Positions 1 to 4,293 are shown, counted from the stretch's first letter. The stretch: DNA of 5,205 nucleotides from Nocardiopsaceae bacterium (GCA_031254715.1 JAIRTY010000659.1:1-5205); one strand, 5' to 3'. Notes: generated from the sequence alone by a model not told the origin. Made by a program: numbers and translations.

Positions 1-544
1 TCTCCAGGTCCGCCACGATCCCCTCGAGCCGGTCCCGGGGCACGATCAGATCCGTTCCGAACGAATCCGTCATTGCGGCTGCCGTCCCGGCCGGCTGGCC
101 GCCGCCCGCCCCGGCCCCCATCCGGGTGAGCACGGCGAAGCCGCCGGTGACGTCGGCCGGGTCGACCCGCAGCAGGAACCGCATCGACTGGAGGAACTCC
201 AGCAGTTGCGGCGCGGTCCCCGGCTCGGTGTGAACCCACACCGACGTGCCGTCATCGGTCAGGGTCAGATGATGCTCCACGTGACCGTTCGGGCTGAGGA
301 TGAGCGCCTGCGCGGCCGATCCCGCTGCCAGGTGCGCAACGTCCTGCGTGGTCAGATCGTTCAGCCAGGACAACCGGTCCTCGCCGCTGATCCTGAGCAC
401 GCCCCGGTTGGAACGGTCGACCACTCCGGCCCGTTCGGCGAGCGCGCGCTGCTCGGCGGAGGGGTTCCCGTAGTGCGCGGCGACCCCGGCGTCCCGGCCC
501 TGGGCCGCCACCGCGCCGGCGCGAGCGAGCAGGGGGCTTTCCAT
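1..544 (-). CDS. ygfZ: YgfZ/GcvT-like folate-binding protein, partial (C-terminus off left edge)
   Basis: The first 181 residues are visible and the frame is open to the window edge. Family members run to about 300 residues or more, so roughly half is present. The GcvT-like N-terminal part is recognisable: residues 39-70 contain AGVVDRSNRGVLRISGEDR followed by LSWLNDLTTQDV, the tetrahydrofolate-binding beta-strand region of the YgfZ/CAF17 group. NGHVEHHLTL follows at about 86-95 and FLQSMRFLLRVDPADV at about 117-132. The diagnostic KGCYxGQE motif would lie in the missing part. YgfZ proteins are cytoplasmic, bind folate and help maintain or repair Fe-S clusters in some enzymes. The ATG starts 9 nt after the nur stop codon with no good Shine-Dalgarno, so co-transcription and coupled translation with nur are likely. 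The family call is firm; the gene symbol follows common usage. Confidence 0.92.
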   Translation of the reverse strand, partial: MESPLLARAGAVAAQGRDAGVAAHYGNPSAEQRALAERAGVVDRSNRGVLRISGEDRLSWLNDLTTQDVAHLAAGSAAQALILSPNGHVEHHLTLTDDGTSVWVHTEPGTAPQLLEFLQSMRFLLRVDPADVTGGFAVLTRMGAGAGGGQPAGTAAAMTDSFGTDLIVPRDRLEGIVADLE

Positions 545-553
545 GCCGCCAGC

Positions 554-991
554 CTATGCGGACGGGCGGCCGGATCCGCCGGGGTCGCAGGACGCGCAGC
601 GGCCGAACACCGTGAGGTGGCCGACGTCCGTCTCGAACCCGTACGTCTCCCGCAGCGCCATCACCAGCGGGCTGACCGCTTCCGGCGGGATCTGGGTGAC
701 CTTGCCGCAGTTCGAGCACACCAGGTGCACATGCTCGGCCTCGGCGGCGAGGTGGTAGCGGGGAGCGCCGTGCCCGAGATGGGTGTGCGTGACCAGGCCC
801 AGCTGCTCCAGCAGTTCCAGGGTGCGGTAGATGGTCGAGATGTTCACCCCGCGGGCCGTCCGCTGCACGTCCGCCCAGATCTCCTCCGGGGTGGCGTGCT
901 CCAGCGTGGTGACCGCCTCCAGCACCAGCTGCCGCTGCGGCGTGACGCGGTAGCCGCGGGCCCGCAGCTCCTCATCCCACGCCTGCGTCAT
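554..991 (-). CDS. nur: Fur-family metal regulator, Nur-like (nickel-responsive)
   Basis: A 145-residue Fur-family repressor. The N-terminal winged helix spans about residues 9-80 (RGYRVTPQRQLVLEAV, then NISTIYRTLELLEQLGLV). The C-terminal metal-binding and dimerisation domain carries two CxxC pairs, C92/C95 and C132/C135. It closely resembles what I remember of Streptomyces coelicolor Nur, including HATPEE (H32), THTHLGHGAPRYHL (H69, H71), HVHLVC (H87, H89) and H125. Nur uses equivalent histidines for its nickel site and second metal site, and represses nickel uptake and Fe-SOD genes. One position where I recall His in Nur is Glu86 here, so the metal preference is inferred. The frame stays open upstream to an ATG at 1141, but that extension runs through a non-coding 23-bp repeat array. 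I chose the ATG at 989-991, which begins just before the family motif and has a -10-like TACCCT 6 nt upstream. It lies 9 nt before ygfZ and is probably its operon partner. Confidence 0.94.
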   Translation of the reverse strand: MTQAWDEELRARGYRVTPQRQLVLEAVTTLEHATPEEIWADVQRTARGVNISTIYRTLELLEQLGLVTHTHLGHGAPRYHLAAEAEHVHLVCSNCGKVTQIPPEAVSPLVMALRETYGFETDVGHLTVFGRCASCDPGGSGRPSA

Positions 992-997
992 AACCCG

Positions 998-1003
998 AGG
1001 GTA
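998..1003 (-). promoter_or_regulatory. Candidate -10 element (TACCCT) of a leaderless nur transcript
   Basis: On the minus strand TACCCT matches the actinobacterial -10 pattern TANNNT and is separated from the chosen nur ATG by 6 nt. That spacing would put the transcription start at the A of the ATG. No convincing -35 hexamer is visible 16-19 nt further upstream. A GAGGA sits about 13 nt before the ATG and could be a weak, distant ribosome binding site, so a leadered transcript starting in or beyond the repeat array remains possible. Confidence 0.4.
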
Positions 1004-1013
1004 GTCCTCGCCG

Positions 1014-1140
1014 GCCGGGCTCGTTCCCGCGCCAGCCCGGCTCGTTTCCCGCAGCCAGCCCGGCTCGTTTCCCGCAGCCAGCCCGGCTCGTTTCCCGCAG
1101 CCAGACGGCTCGTTCCCGCTGCCAGCCCGGCTGCTTTCCA
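1014..1140. repeat. 23-bp tandem repeat array, six units, upstream of nur
   Basis: There are six head-to-tail units. Three consecutive 23-bp copies (1035-1057, 1058-1080, 1081-1103) are identical and read GCCCGGCTCGTTTC followed by CCGCAGCCA. They are flanked by 21-bp variants at 1014-1034 and 1104-1124 and a partial copy at 1125-1140. There are no spacers, so it is not a CRISPR array. The period is not a multiple of three, which argues against a coding role even though the nur frame stays open through it. On the nur strand each unit carries GGGAAACGAGCC or GGGAACGAGCC, so it could be an iterated protein-binding site or simply a replication-slippage minisatellite. No known operator was recognised. 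Confidence 0.9.
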
Positions 1141-1192
1141 TGATCGTGCGTGATCAGGCGGGGCGCCCCCCTACCAAACCCACATGATCATG
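1141..1192. promoter_or_regulatory. Cluster of palindromes between the nur repeat array and the short-ORF promoter
   Basis: Three symmetrical elements lie within 52 bp. TGATC at 1141-1145 and GATCA at 1152-1156 form an inverted pair with a 6-nt spacer. GGGGCGCCCC at 1160-1169 is a perfect 10-bp palindrome, and CATGATCATG at 1183-1192 is another. All lie between divergently oriented units (nur leftward, short-ORF RNA rightward), where operators would be expected. No regulator family is recognisable from these sites, and two of them share the TGATCA core. Confidence 0.35.
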
Positions 1193-1229
1193 GACGGCAG
1201 GACGTGACGCCGGCCACAGCGAATCTCGC

Positions 1230-1259
1230 TTGCCCTCAGCGGCGGCGCCGGCATAGCCT
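1230..1259 (+). promoter_or_regulatory. Candidate housekeeping-type promoter for the short-ORF RNA
   Basis: TTGCCC at 1230-1235 (4 of 6 matches to TTGACA) is followed 18 bp later by TAGCCT at 1254-1259, which fits the actinobacterial TANNNT -10 pattern. Transcription would start near 1265-1267. The 5' leader would then be only a few bases long before the very strong Shine-Dalgarno at 1271-1286. The good agreement of both hexamers, their spacing and their position upstream of the short ORF makes this the best promoter candidate in the window. Confidence 0.5.
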
Positions 1260-1292
1260 GCGGACACGCGGGAAAGGAGGTGGTCCAACAGC

Positions 1293-1331
1293 ATGCATAG
1301 CAGTCGGACTCGCGAGGTGGCTGTCAGCTAG
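1293..1331 (+). CDS. 12-codon ORF with near-complete anti-SD complementarity (leader peptide candidate)
   Basis: The ORF encodes MHSSRTREVAVS and ends in TAG. GAAAGGAGGTGGTCC (1272-1286) lies directly upstream and differs by one base from the full complement of the bacterial 16S rRNA 3' tail (GAAAGGAGGTGATCC). This is near the maximum possible Shine-Dalgarno pairing. The core GGAGG to ATG distance is 12 nt, slightly long. A good promoter candidate ends 11 bp before the Shine-Dalgarno. The stop codon is followed within 2 nt by a segment able to form alternative RNA pairings, the usual geometry of a ribosome-controlled leader. No family is recognised with certainty. I have an unverified impression of similar short Thr-Arg-Glu-Val ORFs with the same kind of ribosome binding site elsewhere in actinobacteria. 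No amino acid is enriched as in classic biosynthetic attenuators. Confidence 0.5.
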   Translation: MHSSRTREVAVS

Positions 1332-1333
1332 CC

Positions 1334-1416
1334 GCCGTCCCGCCGACGTGCCGGGCGCTCATCCCCCGATCAGGACGGCCGCAAGGCCGTCTCCGGAACA
1401 GGACGAGTGCTTCCGG
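1334..1416 (+). promoter_or_regulatory. Structured RNA segment with mutually exclusive pairings after the short ORF
   Basis: Hairpin A pairs GACGGCC (1374-1380) with GGCCGTC (1385-1391) around a GCAA tetraloop, with one extra G-U pair at 1373/1392. Hairpin B follows at once: CCGGAA (1393-1398) pairs with TTCCGG (1411-1416) around a 12-nt loop. The segment GCCGTCC (1334-1340), just after the short-ORF stop, is the exact complement of GGACGGC (1373-1379) and would compete with hairpin A. A ribosome paused at the TAG would cover 1334-1340 and favour hairpin A. No U-run follows, so a classical intrinsic terminator is not shown. Confidence 0.45.
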
Positions 1417-1434
1417 GGCGATCACCGGCCCAGC

Positions 1435-1450
1435 GCGAAACCAGGTTCGC
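1435..1450 (+). promoter_or_regulatory. Third small hairpin in the structured RNA region
   Basis: GCGAA (1435-1439) pairs with TTCGC (1446-1450) around a 6-nt loop, in line with the two hairpins upstream. The stem is only five pairs, so alone it is weak evidence. It matters mainly as part of the chain of structures at 1334-1450. Confidence 0.3.
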
Positions 1451-1604
1451 TTGTGTGACCCTTGTTCGCGTGCCATCAGGCGGCGGCCGGCGAATCTACG
1501 GCAGACACCGGCCCCCCGGGCCGACCGGCCCTAGTCCAGCCGGTCCCTGGCGGTGCTTCCGCTGCGCGCCCGCGCAGCAGCAGCCCGTCAGGAGCCGCCC
1601 GGGG
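1451..1604. other. Non-coding stretch with no recognisable feature
   Basis: Frames open through here on both strands, but their translations are rich in Pro, Arg, Ser and Ala, with no family motif and no ribosome binding site. That is the usual appearance of shadow frames in high-GC DNA. Short self-complementary G+C patches occur (for example around 1511-1545), as expected by composition. I see no gene, tRNA or operator that I can support. Confidence 0.5.
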
Positions 1605-1695
1605 GTTCTTTATGCCCGAAGTTCTTTATGCCCGAAGTTCTTCGGGCCTGGTCTTTCAAGCCCAGGTCCTTCAAGCCCGGATTCCTCAAGCCCGG
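1605..1695. repeat. Degenerate 15-16 bp tandem array, six units
   Basis: GTTCTTTATGCCCGAA occurs twice in direct succession (1605-1620, 1621-1636). It is followed by a 14-bp variant GTTCTTCGGGCCTG (1637-1650) and then by three 15-bp units ending in TCAAGCCCAG or TCAAGCCCGG (1651-1665, 1666-1680, 1681-1695). Drift runs along the array from the ATGCCCGAA type to the TCAAGCCCGG type, as in an ageing minisatellite. The changing unit lengths of 14, 15 and 16 argue against coding. It sits downstream of the zinc-finger gene (minus strand) and beyond the short-ORF unit (plus strand). Confidence 0.75.
1630..1647. terminator. Short symmetrical hairpin, possible bidirectional terminator
   Basis: GCCCGAA (1630-1636) and TTCGGGC (1641-1647) form a perfect 7-bp stem with a 4-nt loop, created where two units of the tandem array abut. 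It lies between two units that converge on it: the short-ORF RNA (plus) and the zinc-finger gene (minus). No U-tract follows on either strand. Termination is therefore only a suggestion from position and stem quality. Confidence 0.25.
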
Positions 1696-1778
1696 CAACG
1701 CCAGCAATGTCTTTCCAGGCAGCTTTTCCGAGATGGCCGGATGACGCCGCTGCCGCGCTTTCGTCCCCCGGTACGGCC

Positions 1779-2327
1779 CTAGACTTCTTCGCTGACTACC
1801 TCGCGGCACAGGTCCAGGCATTCGTTGCAGATCCGTGCGTCGCCGGCCGCTGCCAGGGCTTCGACCCGGAGGCGGCTCTTACCGCAGAAGCTGCAACTCT
1901 CGCCACCAGCCTCCTCGCCTGCTCGCCGGATTGTGCCGGTGGCGGTGCCGGCCGACTTGCCGCCGGTGGCGAGCACCGTGTGCGCGCGGTCAATACAACG
2001 GTCGCAGATATAGGCGCCGGGCCCGGCGATCAGCTTCTTGACCTGCTTCTGGTTGCTGCCGCAGAACGAGCACGACAGCAGCTCACCGGAACCGGCGTGG
2101 CCGCCGCGCCAGCTCCGGCTTCCTCCGGTCGCCGCCACGATCTGATGAACGCGCTGGTAGCTAATGCCGAACTCGTCGGCGATCTCGCGCAGCGACCCTC
2201 CAGCAAGCTGGAGCCGGCGGATCGCCCGGTGGAAGTCGGTGCGGGCGGCCTCGGCGTCATGCTCGGCACCGGTGACGCGGGCCGCCGCGGCTCTCGCCTG
2301 GGCCAGCAGATCTGAATCCAGCGGCAT
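1779..2327 (-). CDS. HTH protein with two ClpX-type Cys4 zinc fingers, no ATPase
   Basis: A 182-residue protein. Residues 5-40 look helical and charged. Residues 44-66 (GSLREIADEFGISYQRVHQIV) form a sigma-region-4-like helix-turn-helix. Two ClpX N-terminal-type zinc fingers follow: C86-x2-C89 with C108-x2-C111 (CSFCGSNQKQVKKLIAGPG, then YICDRC), and C145-x2-C148 with C167-x2-C170. In ClpX this module dimerises and binds adaptors and substrates; here the AAA+ domain is absent, so it is not a ClpX. A role in DNA binding or as a Clp adaptor is inference. I chose the ATG at 2325-2327 over an in-frame ATG at 2361-2363. The latter overlaps the -35 of a good promoter whose TACGGT -10 lies 6 nt before the chosen start. 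The neighbouring genes give no functional link. Confidence 0.88.
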   Translation of the reverse strand: MPLDSDLLAQARAAAARVTGAEHDAEAARTDFHRAIRRLQLAGGSLREIADEFGISYQRVHQIVAATGGSRSWRGGHAGSGELLSCSFCGSNQKQVKKLIAGPGAYICDRCIDRAHTVLATGGKSAGTATGTIRRAGEEAGGESCSFCGKSRLRVEALAAAGDARICNECLDLCREVVSEEV

Positions 2328-2333
2328 GCGTCT

Positions 2334-2362
2334 ACCGTACCTAGACAGTCTCGCCGCGTCCA
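2334..2362 (-). promoter_or_regulatory. Candidate leaderless promoter of the zinc-finger gene
   Basis: On the minus strand, TGGACG (at 2362-2357; 4 of 6 matches to TTGACA) and TACGGT (at 2339-2334; fits TANNNT) are separated by 17 bp. The -10 ends 6 nt before the ATG at 2327, so transcription would begin at or next to the start codon. No ribosome binding site is visible in that gap, which agrees with leaderless translation. Confidence 0.5.
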
Positions 2363-2430
2363 TCTGGCGGCCCGGCGCGCGACCCGGTGGCCGCCTGCTC
2401 GCATCCGGGGCCGTGCTGGCGGGGTGACCG

Positions 2431-2510
2431 CAATAGCCGCTATTCGCCTGGACTGGCCGGATAATATCCGCGCGTAATTACCGGGCTTCGGTTATCGCGC
2501 GCCGTAATCT
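2431..2510. promoter_or_regulatory. AT-rich palindromic stretch upstream of the peptidase gene
   Basis: This is the most AT-rich stretch of a very GC-rich window. It contains AATAG-CCG-CTATT (2432-2444), the near-perfect 13-bp palindrome CGGATAATATCCG (2458-2470, six-base arms about a central A) and the perfect palindrome GTAATTAC (2474-2481). GTAAT recurs at 2504, exactly 30 bp from its first copy, on the same helix face. TAATAT (2462-2467) and TAATCT (2505-2510) could serve as -10 elements, but neither has a convincing -35. It is probably the promoter and operator region of the secreted peptidase; the regulator is unknown. Confidence 0.4.
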
Positions 2511-2600
2511 CGGCACCAGGCATTTCTTTCCCTGGCGGGGCGCTTTTGCCGGGGAAATGGAATGGCCCGGCTGGCGCGCCATCGCGCTCGCCGTCCCGCT

Positions 2601-2608
2601 GGAAAGGA
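2601..2608 (+). promoter_or_regulatory. Ribosome binding site deciding the peptidase start
   Basis: GGAAAGGA ends 10 nt before the ATG at 2619. It supports that start over the in-frame ATG at 2562, which has no ribosome binding site and would place an Arg-rich extension ahead of the signal peptide. Confidence 0.6.
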
Positions 2609-2618
2609 CCGCAGCTCG

Positions 2619-3566
2619 ATGACGAAGCTTCCCCGCGCCAGCGCCGCTGCCGCCATCATCCTCGCCGTCGCGGCCGGCGCGAGCGCCTTCTCCTTCCCGG
2701 CCGCCCAGGTGGCGCCGGACCGGGCAGCCGCCGGACGGGTGGCGCCGGACCGGGCAGCCGCCGCCCAGATGGCGGCGGACGGGACTGCCGGACGGGTGGC
2801 ACCGGACGTCGCAGCCGCCGCCCGGCCGGCCGCCGCTGCCGGTCCGATGCAGCCAGGCGGCCCGCTGCGGCACAACGAGGCCGGGATGCACGCGACGATG
2901 AACGCGGTCGCCGTCACCTCTACCAACTGGGCCGGCTTCGCCGCCGCCGGGAAGGACGAACGGTTCCGCTACGTCCGGGCCACGTTCTTCGTGCCCTATG
3001 TCGATTGCCGCAGCACCCCGGACTCGTTCTCAAGCCACTGGGTCGGCCTGGACGGGTTTGCCAGCCCGACCGTCGAGCAGGCCGGCGTGCTGGCGGCGTG
3101 CGACGGCACCAAGCCGGTGTACCAGGCGTGGTACGAGATGTTCCCGCGGCTCCCGGTCTACTCGGATATCAAGATCCGCCCCGGCCAGTCCATCGTCGCG
3201 AGCATTTTCCGCCAGTCAGGGACCGGCACGTTCACGATCAGGCTGACCGACACCACGAACGGGCATCACTTCACGCGCACCCTGAGCTGCCCGTCGCGGG
3301 TGCGGTGCCGGCGCGCCAGCGCCGAGGTGATCAGCGAGGCCCCGTCCACCGGCAGCACGATCCTGCCGCTGTCCGACTTCCGGGCCGAGAACTTCGGCGG
3401 CGTGAAAGTGACCGACCAGGCAGGACATCATTCCCGGCTCCGGTCGGCGCGGTGGGAGACTTTCAAGATCACGAACGTGAGCCGTGGCAGCAAGCGGGTG
3501 ATGGATCAGCCGACCACGCTGTTCCGCGGCGGCACGTTCGGCAGCTACTGGATGCGAGCGAAATGA
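2619..3566 (+). CDS. Secreted G1-family (glutamic) endopeptidase
   Basis: A 315-residue preproprotein. Residues 1-23 form a signal peptide: K3 and R6, then an Ala/Ile/Leu core, then ASA before likely cleavage. Residues 28-75 are a low-complexity Ala/Pro/Asp pro-region built from about four 10-residue repeats (AGRVAPDRAA type). The mature domain starts near 95-102 with TSTNWAGF, typical of the G1/A4 (eqolisin) fold. It continues with FFVPYVDC (123-130), SSHWVGLDG (138-146), VEQAGV (152-157), YQAWYEMFP (168-176) and SAEVISEAP (234-242). In fungal eqolisins the catalytic pair is a Gln and a Glu. Q154 fits the first and E236 or E240 the second. The Trp usual in the AEWI motif is Val here. Four cysteines (130, 161, 224, 230) could form disulfides outside the cell. 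The gene converges on the nitrobindin-like gene with 21 bp between stops. The family is confident; activity and acid optimum are inferred. Confidence 0.9.
   Translation: MTKLPRASAAAAIILAVAAGASAFSFPAAQVAPDRAAAGRVAPDRAAAAQMAADGTAGRVAPDVAAAARPAAAAGPMQPGGPLRHNEAGMHATMNAVAVTSTNWAGFAAAGKDERFRYVRATFFVPYVDCRSTPDSFSSHWVGLDGFASPTVEQAGVLAACDGTKPVYQAWYEMFPRLPVYSDIKIRPGQSIVASIFRQSGTGTFTIRLTDTTNGHHFTRTLSCPSRVRCRRASAEVISEAPSTGSTILPLSDFRAENFGGVKVTDQAGHHSRLRSARWETFKITNVSRGSKRVMDQPTTLFRGGTFGSYWMRAK
2701..2817 (+). repeat. 30-bp coding tandem repeat in the peptidase pro-region
   Basis: Four imperfect units occupy 2701-2730, 2731-2760, 2761-2790 and 2791-2817 (the last is 27 bp). Units 1 and 2 share the run GGTGGCGCCGGACCGGGCAG. 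The period of 30 or 27 keeps the frame, giving 10- or 9-residue repeats such as AGRVAPDRAA. In-frame expansion inside a pro-peptide suggests a tolerated linker rather than catalytic sequence. Confidence 0.85.
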
Positions 3567-3587
3567 GAGCTGGGGCGCGGCCGCCGG

Positions 3588-4106
3588 TCAGGCCCGTTTG
3601 AGCTGGGCCGACAGGTGCGGCTGTAGTGACTGGCCGACAGCGGCCATGTCGAAGGCATACGCCAGATCGGCGCCGACCAGGCCGTAGAGCCGGTGCCCGG
3701 CCGTCACTTCCTTGGCCGACTCGGTGCGGGCCACGACCTCCGTGCTCAGCTCGATCTTCGTGCCGTTGACCTCGCCCAGGTAGATCTCGGTGATGCCGGT
3801 CGGGTGCGCCAGCAGCACCTCCAGCTTCCCCTCCGGGCGGGGCCGCCAGAAGCCGGTCTCCATGGCCAGCGGACGGCCCGGGTTGCCCTCGGCGTCCAGC
3901 AGCCAGGTCCGGCTCGAGTAGCTGAGGAACGGCTTGCCGACGTGGCCGAAGGTGATCTCCTGGCCGAACTGGAAGCTCTCGATCGTCGGGTAACCGCCGA
4001 CGCCAGCCCCCAGCCAACGGCCGAGCAGGAACGCCAGCGGCGCCACCTCCGGATGCGGCTCGGGCGCTGATCCCGGATCTGGTCCCGCCGCAGGCCAGGG
4101 GGGCAT
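3588..4106 (-). CDS. Nitrobindin-like / FABP-family haem-binding beta-barrel protein
   Basis: A 172-residue cytoplasmic protein. After a Pro-rich N-terminal tail, LLGRWLGAGVGGYPTIESF (27-45) contains the GxWxGxG motif of the nitrobindin/THAP4-C family. ETGFWRP, EVLLAHPTGITEIYLGEV and QPHLSAQLKR near the C-terminus are further family signatures. By comparison with mycobacterial and plant nitrobindins, H164 in PHLSA is the expected axial haem ligand. These proteins bind ferric haem and nitric oxide, and roles in NO/peroxynitrite chemistry are proposed. The ATG shares one base with the TGA of the small membrane gene (TGATG on the minus strand) and lacks a clear Shine-Dalgarno, so translation is probably coupled. 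The length is typical. Family and orientation are very secure; the cellular role is inferred. Confidence 0.94.
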   Translation of the reverse strand: MPPWPAAGPDPGSAPEPHPEVAPLAFLLGRWLGAGVGGYPTIESFQFGQEITFGHVGKPFLSYSSRTWLLDAEGNPGRPLAMETGFWRPRPEGKLEVLLAHPTGITEIYLGEVNGTKIELSTEVVARTESAKEVTAGHRLYGLVGADLAYAFDMAAVGQSLQPHLSAQLKRA

Positions 4107-4231
4107 CAGCGCGACCCGCCCGGCCGGCTGCCCTGCCCCGCCCGGTACAGCCGCACCGCCACCAGCCCGGCGGCCCCCGCCACCACCGCGAACCCGGCGA
4201 CCACCAGCAGCCCGCTGATGAGTCCGTGCAT
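4106..4231 (-). CDS. Small single-pass membrane protein coupled to the nitrobindin-like gene
   Basis: A 41-residue ORF. It has a short polar start (MHG), an uninterrupted hydrophobic helix of about 25 residues (LISGLLVVAGFAVVAGAAGL onward) and a basic tail with VRLYRAG followed by Gly/Ser/Arg. The positive tail suggests the C-terminus is cytoplasmic. Its TGA overlaps the ATG of the nitrobindin-like gene by one base, typical of translational coupling. An in-frame ATG at 4238-4240 would add three residues (MPV). I chose the ATG at 4229-4231 because a TAGAAT -10 element overlaps the upstream ATG and ends 7 nt before the chosen one. No family is recognised. It might tether or insert near a partner at the membrane, but that is speculation. 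Reality is supported by composition and the overlap rather than by known homology. Confidence 0.6.
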   Translation of the reverse strand: MHGLISGLLVVAGFAVVAGAAGLVAVRLYRAGQGSRPGGSR

Positions 4232-4238
4232 GACCGGC

Positions 4239-4244
4239 ATTCTA
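4239..4244 (-). promoter_or_regulatory. Candidate -10 element (TAGAAT) of the small-membrane-protein / nitrobindin operon
   Basis: TAGAAT on the minus strand is a strong TANNNT match and ends 7 nt before the ATG at 4231, consistent with a leaderless transcript. No good -35 is visible 16-19 bp further upstream. Confidence 0.4.
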
Positions 4245-4293
4245 CGCAGCCCGAGCGACCCGAACCCGGAGGCGCACAGTCACAGGCACGGGC

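Noticed and set aside
1014..1140. CRISPR array
   Set aside because: The units are directly adjacent with no unique spacers, and no cas gene is near.
992..1141. 50-residue N-terminal extension of the Nur-like protein from an ATG at 1139-1141
   Set aside because: It runs through a 23-bp repeat whose period does not keep frame. It has no counterpart in the family, and a -10-like element lies inside it.
206..1153. Long plus-strand open frame opposite ygfZ and nur
   Set aside because: It is antisense to two clear family members. Its translation is Arg/Gly/Pro-rich with no motif and it has no ribosome binding site. Long spurious frames are expected in such GC-rich DNA.
1150..1458. 102-residue plus-strand frame covering the short-ORF region
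   Set aside because: It has no family motif, and it reads through the strong Shine-Dalgarno in another frame from the 12-codon ORF that this site serves.
1407..2315. 302-residue plus-strand frame
   Set aside because: It is mostly antisense to the double zinc-finger gene, and the part before that is repeat DNA. There is no recognisable domain.
3577..3584. GCGGCCGC palindrome between the convergent peptidase and nitrobindin-like genes as a terminator
   Set aside because: It is a loopless 8-bp palindrome with no room for a stem-loop and no U-run. It is expected by composition.
2546..3601. 351-residue plus-strand frame overlapping the peptidase gene
   Set aside because: It is a shifted reading of the peptidase gene. 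The alternative frame has a signal peptide, a ribosome binding site and G1-family motifs, while this one is Arg/Gly-rich.
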